Positions 6,647 through 14,546 of a stretch of 22,698 nucleotides of DNA are shown piece after piece. The notes under the pieces are model-generated. The model did not search any database. It saw only the letters and a list, made by a program, of their open reading frames with translations, and was not told the origin of the DNA. The stretch is taken from contig CAYUJD010000063.1 in assembly GCA_964444975.1 (NCBI GenBank), positions 1-22,698 of the forward strand, read 5' to 3'. Position 1 is the stretch's first letter; each line of letters starts with the position of its first letter. The stretch comes from VBAS01 sp964444975. GTDB taxonomy: Bacteria > Bacteroidota > Bacteroidia > Chitinophagales > Chitinophagaceae. Made by a program: the position numbers and the translations under genes.

Positions 6647-8251
6647 TTAAATTTCCGGAGCTGCTGCCAATACTTCCTCAGATACTCCGGCGGCATATTT
6701 TTCAAAATTCTTATTAAACAATCCGGCAAGATAAGTTGCCTTTTCATCATAAGCTTTCTTATCGGTCCATGTATTGCGTGGGTTCAGAATTTCCGAAGGC
6801 ACACCCGGGCAGCTTTGCGGCATAGCCACTCCGAATACCGTGTGATTTTCATAAATCGCATTGTTCAGCTTGCCTTCCAGCGCTGCGGTTATCATGGCCC
6901 GGGTGAAAGAAAGTTTCATCCGCTGGCCCGTTCCGTAAGGCCCGCCCGTCCAGCCTGTGTTGATAAGCCACACTTTTACCTGGTGTTTTTTCAGCCGTTC
7001 GCCAAGCATATGGGCATATTTGCCGGGGTGCAGCGGCAAAAACGGGGCACCAAAGCAGGCGCTGAAAGTAGGTTTGGGTTCTGTCACCCCTGTTTCAGTG
7101 CCGGCCACCTTTGCAGTATATCCGCTTATGAACTGATACATGGCCTGGCCGGGTGTGAGTTGTGAAATGGGGGGCAGTACTCCAAACGCATCACAGGTAA
7201 GAAAGAAAATATTTTTTGGTATGCCGCCAAGGGATGGCTCCAGCGCATTGCTGATGTAATGAAGCGGGTAAGAAACCCTGGTATTTTCTGTGCTGGAGAA
7301 ATCTTCGAAGTTGATTTTATTGCTTCCCGGGTAAAACTTTGTGTTTTCAACCAGTGCGCCGTGCCTGATGGCCCTGAAAATTTCCGGTTCTTTTTCCTCT
7401 GTCAGGTTGATACATTTGGCATAACAACCGCCTTCGAAGTTGAAAATATTATCTTCTGTCCAGGCATGCTCATCATCGCCAATCAGCATGCGGTCAGGAT
7501 CGGCGCTAAGAGTTGTTTTGCCGGTGCCGCTCAGGCCAAAAAAGATAGCCGTATCACCTGCCTTGCCCATGTTGGCACTACAGTGCATGCTCAGTACATT
7601 TTTTTCATGGGGTAAAATATAATTGAGAATGGTAAAAACGCCTTTCTTCATTTCACCGGTATAGCCCGAGCCGGCAATCAGTATCATTTTGTGTTTAAAA
7701 GAAATCAGCGAAACATTATGCTGCCTGGTGCCACACTCTTTTGCGTCCAGCTTCAGTCCGGGGCAGGCAATCACATGCCATTCGGGTTTGAATTTTTCCA
7801 GTTCAGTTTCAGTAGGACGTAAAAACATATTGTAGGCAAAAAGATTACCCCATGGCTTTTCAGTCACTACCCTTATGCCGAGACGGAACCGCGGATCGGC
7901 GCAGGCAATGCAATCACGAACCCACACCTCAGGAAGCCGCTCCAGGTAGTCCGTCATTTTTTTATAAATAATGTGGTAATATTTTTCTTCTAGCGGAATA
8001 TTGAACTCATTCCAGTGCACCGTGCTGGCCGTGGTTTCATCTTTTACCGTAAACTTATCTTTTGGGCTCCGGCCGGTAAACTCTCCTGTACTAATTACAA
8101 GGGCGCCGGTATCACTGAGTTCGCCTTCGCCCATACGGAGCGTATCCTTGATTAATTCTTCAGGACTTAGTTGATAATGGATGATTTCAGAAAATTTCAA
8201 AGCCGGTTTAAAAGGGTTTTCAGCAGGGGATACAATGGAAGTAACTGACAT
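6647..8251 (-). CDS. pckA: Phosphoenolpyruvate carboxykinase (ATP)
   Basis: A complete 534-residue ATP-dependent PEP carboxykinase, which interconverts oxaloacetate plus ATP with phosphoenolpyruvate, CO2 and ADP. It acts in gluconeogenesis, or in Bacteroidota often in the carboxylating direction during fermentation. Visible motifs: TGRSPKDKF (59-67) near the substrate site, the P-loop GLSGTGKTT (239-247), the kinase-2/metal segment LIGDDEH (256-262) and the FEGGCYAK strand (272-279). Length is normal for the ATP-type enzyme. It is a single-gene unit with its own promoter (8277-8309) and a strong terminator (6588-6618). It is divergent from pepP with 249 bases between. Confidence 0.98.
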   Translation of the reverse strand: MSVTSIVSPAENPFKPALKFSEIIHYQLSPEELIKDTLRMGEGELSDTGALVISTGEFTGRSPKDKFTVKDETTASTVHWNEFNIPLEEKYYHIIYKKMTDYLERLPEVWVRDCIACADPRFRLGIRVVTEKPWGNLFAYNMFLRPTETELEKFKPEWHVIACPGLKLDAKECGTRQHNVSLISFKHKMILIAGSGYTGEMKKGVFTILNYILPHEKNVLSMHCSANMGKAGDTAIFFGLSGTGKTTLSADPDRMLIGDDEHAWTEDNIFNFEGGCYAKCINLTEEKEPEIFRAIRHGALVENTKFYPGSNKINFEDFSSTENTRVSYPLHYISNALEPSLGGIPKNIFFLTCDAFGVLPPISQLTPGQAMYQFISGYTAKVAGTETGVTEPKPTFSACFGAPFLPLHPGKYAHMLGERLKKHQVKVWLINTGWTGGPYGTGQRMKLSFTRAMITAALEGKLNNAIYENHTVFGVAMPQSCPGVPSEILNPRNTWTDKKAYDEKATYLAGLFNKNFEKYAAGVSEEVLAAAPEI

Positions 8252-8276
8252 AGCAAGCTGATGATTGAGTTGGCGG

Positions 8277-8309
8277 CAAAGGTAAGGCAGAATGGCTTAT
8301 GCCAACAAA
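8277..8309 (-). promoter_or_regulatory. Bacteroidota-type promoter for pckA
   Basis: On the - strand TTTG (8309-8306) is followed after 21 bases by TACCTTTG (8284-8277), a full match to TAnnTTTG. The box ends 25 bases before the pckA ATG at 8251. The rest of the 249-base divergent gap (8310-8500) is A+T-rich and must hold the pepP promoter. I found no consensus pair for that gene. Confidence 0.6.
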
Positions 8310-8500
8310 CAGGTGTTAGGAGTACACATTAGTAAAAGACCTGCTGAAGATGTTAGTTATTTAAAAGTCATTGATTAATAGTAGTATTGCAAACTTAAAG
8401 CCCGATATAAAAATTTTTTAGAGTCAGTTTTTCACTTTCATAAAAAGGACATAGAGCCGACAAAACTCAGGGCTTATTTTTAAAAAAATAATTTTTTCAA

Positions 8501-9793
8501 ATGAAATACCTTCCTCTCAACCCGATGATTTTTATTCAGAACAGGCAACGGTTTGTAAAAGAAATGGCGCCCAACTCTATTGCTATTTTCAACAGCAACG
8601 ATGAGCTGCCCATGAATGCCGATGCCTTGTACAAGTTCAAACAGAACTCCGATATGTTCTGGCTCACGGGCATCACCCAGGAAGACAGCATGCTGATACT
8701 TTTCCCGGCTAATCCTGAAAAAAAATACCGGGAAGTGCTGGTACTGGTGCGGCCTAATGAGCTAAAGGAAAAGTGGGACGGCAAAAGGCTGCGCAAGGAA
8801 GAAGCCATTGCTATTTCCGGAATTGAAAATATTGTGTGGCTCGACAGCCTGGAACCCATGCTGCAAAAATGGATTCACTGGAGCGACCATATTTATCTGA
8901 ACACAAACGAACACGACCGCAAAGCCAACTGGGTACCTGTGCGGGATTATCGTTATGCGGAAGAAATGAAAAGAAAATATCCGCTGCACGGCTACAAACG
9001 AAGTGCACAAATATTAAAACGGCTCCGGGCCATCAAAACTCCGCTGGAAGTGGAAGTGATACAAAAAGCGATTGACATTACTGATAATACTTTTCGCCAA
9101 CTGCTTCGTTTCATTCAGCCGGGCGTGTGGGAATATGAAATTGAAGCCGAAATATTTCATTCCTTTCTGATGCAGCGGGCCACGGGTCCCGCTTATGGCA
9201 GCATCATCGCCAGCGGCGACAGGGCAAGAACACTGCATTATGTATCCAATAACCAGCAATGCCTGGCCGGCGAAATGATACTGATGGATTTTGGCGCCGA
9301 ATACGGCGGCTACAATGCTGACCTGACAAGAACGGTGCCTGTGAACAGGAAATTTTCTGCACGCCAAAAAAAGATTTACAACACCTGCCTTGAACTGCAC
9401 CGGCGCTGCAAAGAAATGCTGAAGCCGGGAATTACCATACTGGATTACCATGAAAAGGCTGGCGACATAGCAACTGAGTTGTTTTTAAAAGCCGGCCTAC
9501 TGAAAAAATCAGAGGTAAAAAATGAAGACCCTGAAAACCGGGCCTACCGAAAATATCTTTATCACGGCATATCGCATCACCTCGGTGTGGATGTACATGA
9601 CCTTGGCACGATGACTGAGCCGATAAAACCGGGCATGCTGTTTACCGTGGAGCCGGGCATTTATATCGAAGAAGAAAAAATGGGCATCCGCATAGAAAAC
9701 AATGTGTGGATTACCCGCAACGGAAACAAAGACCTGATGAAAAATATCCCGGTAACGGTGGAGGAGATTGAAAGTTTTATGAAACACCGCTGA
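8501..9793 (+). CDS. pepP: Xaa-Pro aminopeptidase (aminopeptidase P, M24B)
   Basis: A 430-residue cytosolic dimetal aminopeptidase that removes N-terminal residues preceding proline. The N-terminal domain (about 1-170) is the creatinase-like regulatory domain. The C-terminal pita-bread domain carries the expected ligands Asp263 (MDFG), Asp274 (NADLTRT), His359 (HGISHHLGVDVHD), Glu384 (FTVEPGIY) and Glu399 (RIEN). All five metal ligands are present, so it should be active. Length fits the long PepP class. It is the first of four closely placed + strand genes (pepP, pssA, purS, rsmI), with pssA 41 bases further on. The other members do not share a pathway with it, so this is a housekeeping cluster rather than a functional module. 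Confidence 0.96.
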   Translation: MKYLPLNPMIFIQNRQRFVKEMAPNSIAIFNSNDELPMNADALYKFKQNSDMFWLTGITQEDSMLILFPANPEKKYREVLVLVRPNELKEKWDGKRLRKEEAIAISGIENIVWLDSLEPMLQKWIHWSDHIYLNTNEHDRKANWVPVRDYRYAEEMKRKYPLHGYKRSAQILKRLRAIKTPLEVEVIQKAIDITDNTFRQLLRFIQPGVWEYEIEAEIFHSFLMQRATGPAYGSIIASGDRARTLHYVSNNQQCLAGEMILMDFGAEYGGYNADLTRTVPVNRKFSARQKKIYNTCLELHRRCKEMLKPGITILDYHEKAGDIATELFLKAGLLKKSEVKNEDPENRAYRKYLYHGISHHLGVDVHDLGTMTEPIKPGMLFTVEPGIYIEEEKMGIRIENNVWITRNGNKDLMKNIPVTVEEIESFMKHR

Positions 9794-9834
9794 CAGGTCA
9801 GGCATGATTATTTTTGAGATAAAAAATCAAATAG

Positions 9835-10650
9835 ATGGCACGTAACTCCCCCTTCAGGGGGCTGGGGGGTATACCCAACCTCATTACCTTACTGAATTTA
9901 TTTTTTGGCTGCCTGGCTATTGTATTTGCAACGCAAGCAGGACTGGCGCCTATGTACGACGGCAGCGGCATGCCAATAACCGATGATTCCGGCAACCCGT
10001 TCATCAATATTCCTGAAAAAATATGGATGGCATCCATCTTCATCTTTACGGCTGCCATTATTGATTTTCTCGATGGGTTTGTTGCGCGTCTTTTTAAAGC
10101 CGGCAGCGAGATGGGAAAGCAGCTCGATTCACTGGCCGATGTGGTAAGTTTTGGCGTGGCGCCTTCTGTCATCGTTTACCAGTTCCTGCGCCTGTGTTAT
10201 GCGCAGCAGGAAGATGGGTTGGAAATAAGTACAGTTTTTCTTTTGCCGGCATTCCTTCTTCCCTGCGCAGGGGCGTACCGCCTGGCCCGGTTCAATATTG
10301 ACCCGCAACAGAGCGATGAATTCAAAGGGCTTCCTGTTCCTTCGGCAGGCATGGTCATTGCATCCTTTCCTTTGGTGTATTGGTTTGCCGATGAAGCATG
10401 GACATTGAATCTTTTACTGAGTAAATGGTTCTGGTATGCATTGATTATAACACTGAGCTGGCTGATGGTAAGCCGGCTGCCGCTGATGAGTTTAAAATTC
10501 AAAGAGTACAGTTTTAAAAAAAATATTCCCAAATGGGTGCTGGCAGCTGTTGCAGTTGTGTTTATAGTGTTGCTGAAATGGCTGGCCATTCCGGCTATCA
10601 TCGCTGCCTACATTATTATATCTTTGGCGCTTAAAAACAGAAAAGCATGA
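9835..10650 (+). CDS. pssA: CDP-diacylglycerol-serine O-phosphatidyltransferase
   Basis: A 271-residue integral membrane enzyme that makes phosphatidylserine from CDP-diacylglycerol and serine, the first step toward phosphatidylethanolamine. The CDP-alcohol phosphotransferase signature is complete: Asp80-Gly81, Ala84-Arg85, Gly94, Asp98, Asp102. Several hydrophobic helices follow (about 142-160, 172-190, 205-225, 232-268). The extreme N terminus (MARNSPFRGLGGI) is unusual: codons 4-12 are written by a C/G-rich palindrome at 9848-9876 (see the repeat entry). The usual start for relatives would sit close to PNLITLLN, with no ATG there in this sequence. The gene overlaps purS by 4 bases (ATGA), indicating translational coupling. 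Confidence 0.95.
   Translation: MARNSPFRGLGGIPNLITLLNLFFGCLAIVFATQAGLAPMYDGSGMPITDDSGNPFINIPEKIWMASIFIFTAAIIDFLDGFVARLFKAGSEMGKQLDSLADVVSFGVAPSVIVYQFLRLCYAQQEDGLEISTVFLLPAFLLPCAGAYRLARFNIDPQQSDEFKGLPVPSAGMVIASFPLVYWFADEAWTLNLLLSKWFWYALIITLSWLMVSRLPLMSLKFKEYSFKKNIPKWVLAAVAVVFIVLLKWLAIPAIIAAYIIISLALKNRKA
9848..9876. repeat. Palindromic C/G-rich repeat inside the pssA start
   Basis: CCCCC (9848-9852), TTCA, GGGGG (9857-9861), CT, GGGGGG (9864-9869), running into the palindrome GGGTATACCC (9867-9876). The C5-TTCA-G5-CT-G6 layout resembles a repeat that I recall being dispersed between genes in Bacteroidota genomes. Here it is read in frame as part of the PssA N terminus. Confidence 0.6.
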
Positions 10651-10904
10651 CCTATACAGTTCAGGTTAAAGTAATGCCGCTGAAAGAATTGCTCGATCCG
10701 CAGGGCAAAGCAGTATTGGGTGGTTTACAAAATCTTGGAATTACCAATGTGGAAGATGTGCGGGTTGGTAAAAACATTACCCTGCAGGTAAATGCCGGTT
10801 CAGCCGAGCAGGCAAAACTACAGGCGGAAGAAGCCAGTAAAAAACTCCTGGCAAACCCGGTAATGGAGTACTACGAAGTGGAATGTGAAAATCTCAACGC
10901 ATAA
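10647..10904 (+). CDS. purS: Phosphoribosylformylglycinamidine synthase subunit PurS
   Basis: An 85-residue PurS, the small subunit that joins PurL and PurQ in the three-part FGAM synthetase of purine biosynthesis. The pattern fits: VKVMPLKELLDPQGKAV, then LGITNVEDVRVGKNITLQV, and a C-terminal helix with LLANPVMEYYEVE. Its presence implies that the organism uses the split PurS/PurL/PurQ enzyme rather than the single large PurL. purL and purQ are not in this window. The ATG overlaps the pssA stop by 4 bases, so translation is probably coupled to a lipid gene with no shared pathway. Confidence 0.93.
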   Translation: MTYTVQVKVMPLKELLDPQGKAVLGGLQNLGITNVEDVRVGKNITLQVNAGSAEQAKLQAEEASKKLLANPVMEYYEVECENLNA

Positions 10905-11002
10905 AGTGGAGATAGAAAATTTTCACCGCCAATCATCATTTTTCAGAATTGACAGCTGTACAAAGAGAAGAAAATAATGACAAACCAAGTCTCCACTTTG
11001 GA

Positions 11003-11677
11003 ATGACCGGAGGACTTTATATTGTTCCCACACCCATCGGCAATCTGAAAGACATCACGCTTCGGGCATTGGATATTCTAAAAGAGGTTGACCTCATTCT
11101 TGCCGAAGATACCCGTACTACATCTCACCTGCTCCGCCATTATCAGATCAGTAAACCCCTTTCACCCTACCACCAGCACAACGAACACAAAGTGCTGCAG
11201 CATTTGATTCACCAATTGGCAGCCGGGAAAAAAATAGCACTGGTTACTGATGCCGGTACACCGGGTATTTCCGACCCGGCATTTTTATTGGTAAGAGAAT
11301 GCATAAAAAGCGGAATAAAAACTGAATGCCTGCCCGGCGCTACTGCATTTGTGCCGGCGCTGGTAAACAGCGGTATTCCCTGCAACCGCTTTGTGTTCGA
11401 AGGTTTTTTGCCGGTGAAAAAAGGAAGACAATCGCTGCTGAAATCGCTGGCTGATGAAGAAAGGATGATGATTTTTTATGAATCACCCCTGCGGCTGGTA
11501 AAAACACTTGAAAACTTTATTGAAATCTTCGGCGAAGAAAGACCCTGCTGCGTAAGCCGGGAACTCAGCAAGCTGTTTGAAGAAAACAGGAGAGGCACTC
11601 TTCGTGATGTTTGCGAATATTTCAAACAAAAAACTGTGAAAGGAGAGATAGTGATTATAGTTGCCGGCAAAAGCTGA
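11003..11677 (+). CDS. rsmI: 16S rRNA (cytidine(1402)-2'-O)-methyltransferase
   Basis: RsmI places the 2'-O-methyl group on C1402 in the decoding centre of 16S rRNA using S-adenosylmethionine. I take the ATG at 11003, giving 224 residues, because the family begins at GGLYIVPTPIGNLKDI. The longer frame needs a TTG start at 10949 and adds 18 residues without family character. Motifs of the tetrapyrrole-methylase fold are VPTPIGNL (8-15), EDTRTT (35-40) and TDAGTPGISDP (82-92). The FEGFLPVKKGRQ segment follows in the middle of the protein. The gene is last in the pepP-pssA-purS-rsmI row, 98 bases after purS, and convergent with the flavoprotein gene at 11775-12461. Confidence 0.95.
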   Translation: MTGGLYIVPTPIGNLKDITLRALDILKEVDLILAEDTRTTSHLLRHYQISKPLSPYHQHNEHKVLQHLIHQLAAGKKIALVTDAGTPGISDPAFLLVRECIKSGIKTECLPGATAFVPALVNSGIPCNRFVFEGFLPVKKGRQSLLKSLADEERMMIFYESPLRLVKTLENFIEIFGEERPCCVSRELSKLFEENRRGTLRDVCEYFKQKTVKGEIVIIVAGKS

Positions 11678-11774
11678 TGTATCACCCGGTATTTAATGCT
11701 CTTTAAATGGTTATTTATTTCAGTTAAAAATTTTCTGGCTGAAAAACAATCAAACAATTTCACCAAAAAAAAAT

Positions 11775-12461
11775 TCAATGATACCACACACTCACTTCAC
11801 TTAATTCTTTTCTTTTCAGTTCGGGCACCCAGCATTCATCTGCCGGGTAACCGACCGGGATCAGCAAAAACGGTTTTTCATTCTCCGGCCGCTGCAGCAG
11901 TTTGCTGAGAAAATTCATAGGCGAAGGTGTATGTGTAAGCGCTGCCAGCCCTGCATGATGAATGGCGGCCAGCAAAAAACCACAGGCTATGCCGACACTT
12001 TCGCTTGCATAATACACATTACTCTTGCTGCCACCGGGTTTCAGCTCATAACTTTTTTTAAAAACAATAACCAGGTAAGGCGCTGTTTCCAGAAATGCTT
12101 TGTGCCAGTCGGTTTGCAGCGGCCGCAGGTCATTCAGCCATTCTTCAGGCATACGCCCATGATAGCTTTCGTATTCTTCCTTTTCAGCTTCGATGCGGAT
12201 TTGTTTTTTCAGCTCCGGGTCACTCACCACGCAAAAAGTCCACGGCTGCTTATGTGCCCCGCTGGGCGCCGTGGATGCTGTGCGGATGATGGTTTCAATC
12301 ACTTCTTTCGGCACCGGTTTGTCAGAAAAATCCCGCACGGTTCTTCTTTTATCCATCAGGCTGAAAAATTCTGCGCTCCGTTGCCGCATTTCACCGGCTT
12401 CATAGGTCGTCTTGCTGTAAGCAACAAACGGATAACCATCAATCATTTTTGTTTTTGCCAT
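11775..12461 (-). CDS. Nitroreductase-fold flavoprotein, iodotyrosine deiodinase-like
   Basis: A 228-residue FMN-dependent protein of the nitroreductase superfamily. The core has RRTVRDFSDKPVP (39-51) and STAPSGAHKQPWTF (63-76), the latter nearly as in animal iodotyrosine deiodinase (IYD). The residues that in IYD bind the amino-acid zwitterion (Glu157, Tyr161, Lys182 in mammalian numbering, from memory) line up with Glu96, Tyr100 and Lys121 here. The spacing is the same (4 and 21 residues), and GRMPEEWLNDL fills the active-site lid. IYD of the Bacteroidota member Haliscomenobacter hydrossis has been studied as an enzyme, so an IYD-like reductive dehalogenase is plausible. A general nitroreductase is the alternative. 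It is divergent from the M1 peptidase, with 43 bases between. Confidence 0.85.
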   Translation of the reverse strand: MAKTKMIDGYPFVAYSKTTYEAGEMRQRSAEFFSLMDKRRTVRDFSDKPVPKEVIETIIRTASTAPSGAHKQPWTFCVVSDPELKKQIRIEAEKEEYESYHGRMPEEWLNDLRPLQTDWHKAFLETAPYLVIVFKKSYELKPGGSKSNVYYASESVGIACGFLLAAIHHAGLAALTHTPSPMNFLSKLLQRPENEKPFLLIPVGYPADECWVPELKRKELSEVSVWYH

Positions 12462-12504
12462 ACCATGTATTTGTCGAAATTTACGACTTCAAATAATTAC
12501 CCGC

Positions 12505-14346
12505 ATGATAAAAAAAATTTTTCAAATCGCTGTCTTCATCCTGCCAGTCACTGTATCTTTTTCCCAGCCCGACCGCTGGCAGCAACGGGTAAAATACACC
12601 ATGAATATTGACATGAATGTGCAGACCAACCGGTTTACCGGCAAACAAAAACTTGAATACTGGAACAATTCTCCCGACACCCTGACCCGTGTTTTTTATC
12701 ACCTGTACTTTAATGCCTTTCAGCCCAACAGCATGATGGATACACGCAGCCGGGTTTTAGGACAAACCTTCATCGGCAACCGGCCCGACTGGGACCAGCG
12801 TGTGAGAGACAGAATCCAGAACCTGAAACCCGATGAAACAGGGTATCACAATATCCTTTCTTTAAAAATGAACGGCCGGCCTCAAAAGTTTGTCATGCAT
12901 GAAACTATTTTGGAAGTGAAGCTTGACAAACCCATTCTGCCCAAAACAAAAGTTACGTTCGACATGGAGTTTCAATCGCAGGTGCCGCTGCAGATTCGGC
13001 GTAGCGGACGTGATAATCCGAACACAAAAGTCCGCTATACGATGACCCAATGGTACCCTAAGATGTGCGAATATGATTACGAAGGCTGGCATCCCACACC
13101 GTATGTTGCCCGGGAGTTTTATGGCGTATGGGGCGATTATGATGTTACCATTTCCATTGATAAATCATACATCATCGGCGGCACGGGTTACTTGCAAAAT
13201 GCTTCACAAATCGGGTATGGTTATGAAAAAGCGGGCACAAAAGTGACAAGACCGGCCGGCGATAAACTCACCTGGCGCTTCCTGGCACCCAATGTGCATG
13301 ATTTTGCCTGGGCTGCCGACCCGGAATTTGTGCATAAAACAAGAGTGGTAAGAGACAGTCTGGTTTTGCATTTGCTTTACAAACCCGGCCGCATCGGGGC
13401 AAAGCAGTGGGAAGATATTCTTGATAATGCAGAAAAAGCGCTTCCATTTTTCGAGAAAAATTTTGGCGCTTATCCTTACCGGCAGTTTTCATTTATTCAT
13501 GGCGGCGATGGCGGCATGGAATATCCTATGGCCACTATGCTTGCAGGCCCCGGCGCCTGGCTGCACGAATGGCTGCATAACTGGTATTACGGTATGCTGG
13601 GCACCAACGAATCGGTGTTTGCCTGGATGGACGAAGGCTTTACTGAATTTGCTACCGACCGCACCTTGGCTTTTCTTGAAAATAATGAAGGGTTTGCTCA
13701 TGCTGATAATTACAACGGTTATTATTCACTGGCAAAAAGCGGGAGAGAAGAGCCGCTGACTACCCATGCCGATCACTTCAACACGAATGCGGCTTATGGC
13801 GCAGGTTCCTATTCCAAAGGTTGTGTTTTTCTTTCGCAGCTTGGCTATATTACCGGCGAAGAAACGCTGAAAAAAATATTGCTGGAATATTACAGGCTCT
13901 GGCGCTTCAAACATCCTACTGTAAATGATTTTGTAAGGGTGGCGGAAAAAGTGAGTGACATAAAGCTGGATTGGTATCGTGAATTTTGGATTAATACCAC
14001 CAAAACGATTGATTACAGTATTGATAGTCTGTGGGAGGAGGGAGGCAAGACAAAAATCCGTCTTCGAAAGCTGGGGCATATGCCGATGCCGGTAGACTTT
14101 CAGATGACTTTTAAAGATGGCAGTAAAGAACTTCACTACATACCCATGTACCTGATGTTTGGTCAAAAGCCGGTTGAAGACAGCACTATGCCTCGTGCAG
14201 TTTACGAAGCATGGAAATGGACACACCCGACTTATATTATTGAAACGAGCCGTAAACTGGCTGATATTACCACAGCTGAAATTGATCCCACGCTGCGCCT
14301 GGCCGACCTGGAGCGGAAAAACAACCGGCTGGAGCTGAAATTTTAA
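12505..14346 (+). CDS. Secreted M1 family metallopeptidase
   Basis: A 613-residue zinc aminopeptidase-like protein of family M1 with a signal peptide (about 1-20, ending VSFSQ), so it acts in the periplasm or outside the cell. The exopeptidase motif region is GGMEYPM at 336-342 (GxMEN-type). The zinc site is HEWLH at 354-358, with the third ligand Glu377 in WMDEGFTEF, exactly 18 residues after the second His. The N-terminal beta domain (about 25-260) and the helical C-terminal part are both present. No C-terminal sorting domain is obvious. It is divergent from the flavoprotein gene and followed by a hairpin terminator at 14365-14386. The substrate is unknown; peptide scavenging is the default inference. 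Confidence 0.93.
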   Translation: MIKKIFQIAVFILPVTVSFSQPDRWQQRVKYTMNIDMNVQTNRFTGKQKLEYWNNSPDTLTRVFYHLYFNAFQPNSMMDTRSRVLGQTFIGNRPDWDQRVRDRIQNLKPDETGYHNILSLKMNGRPQKFVMHETILEVKLDKPILPKTKVTFDMEFQSQVPLQIRRSGRDNPNTKVRYTMTQWYPKMCEYDYEGWHPTPYVAREFYGVWGDYDVTISIDKSYIIGGTGYLQNASQIGYGYEKAGTKVTRPAGDKLTWRFLAPNVHDFAWAADPEFVHKTRVVRDSLVLHLLYKPGRIGAKQWEDILDNAEKALPFFEKNFGAYPYRQFSFIHGGDGGMEYPMATMLAGPGAWLHEWLHNWYYGMLGTNESVFAWMDEGFTEFATDRTLAFLENNEGFAHADNYNGYYSLAKSGREEPLTTHADHFNTNAAYGAGSYSKGCVFLSQLGYITGEETLKKILLEYYRLWRFKHPTVNDFVRVAEKVSDIKLDWYREFWINTTKTIDYSIDSLWEEGGKTKIRLRKLGHMPMPVDFQMTFKDGSKELHYIPMYLMFGQKPVEDSTMPRAVYEAWKWTHPTYIIETSRKLADITTAEIDPTLRLADLERKNNRLELKF

Positions 14347-14349
14347 CGC

Positions 14350-14462
14350 TCCCTAAAACTGACAAACCCGGAATTGCTTCCGGGTTGTTAAGACATTTTT
14401 GATTGTTTATGTCTTCAGTCAGGTTTAAGATCAATGGTTGGAGTTAAGGTCCCCTGAAAAAT
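14350..14462 (-). ncRNA. Candidate small RNA in the response regulator flank
   Basis: Inferred only. A promoter-like module on the - strand (14469-14515) duplicates the one that drives the response regulator. It points into DNA with no reading frame longer than two codons after an ATG. The predicted transcript would start near 14462. It contains a 7-bp stem (AAGACAT 14390-14396 / ATGTCTT 14409-14415) and ends at the 9-bp hairpin 14365-14386. On the - strand that hairpin is followed by a moderately T-rich stretch. Total length would be about 100-110 bases. It could equally be a non-functional promoter duplicate. Confidence 0.3.
14365..14386 (+). terminator. Terminator after the M1 peptidase, possibly bidirectional
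   Basis: A perfect 9-bp stem (AACCCGGAA 14365-14373 / TTCCGGGTT 14378-14386) with loop TTGC. It lies 18 bases past the peptidase stop. The plus-strand T run is interrupted (a TTTTT block ends at 14400), and the minus-strand side is also T-rich, so it may stop transcription from both sides. Confidence 0.6.
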
Positions 14463-14468
14463 CTGCAG

Positions 14469-14515
14469 TAAAATTAGAAGCACCCTTTATACCCACCAAT
14501 ACCACTTTCGTGGTA
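14469..14515 (-). promoter_or_regulatory. Second copy of the response-regulator operator and promoter
   Basis: Palindrome TACCAC (14500-14505) - TTTC - GTGGTA (14510-14515). On the - strand it runs straight into ATTG, then 20 bases, then TAATTTTA (14476-14469). The same order and nearly the same bases occur upstream of the response regulator (15208-15252), including an A run on the far side of the palindrome. It lies 31 bases past the regulator stop codon and points away from that gene. Confidence 0.5.
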
Positions 14516-14546
14516 TTTTTTGTGGTGCCGCCTGATGCAGCAAAGG

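Noticed and set aside
6617..7165. Plus-strand frame opposite the pckA 3' half
   Set aside because: It is antisense to pckA. The apparent hydrophobic segments come from the complement of pckA codons.
12466..12473. TGTATTTG in the 43-base gap between the divergent flavoprotein and M1 peptidase genes as a -7 box
   Set aside because: It has one mismatch, and the nearest TTTG is only 14 bases upstream, inside the flavoprotein gene. Too weak to list.
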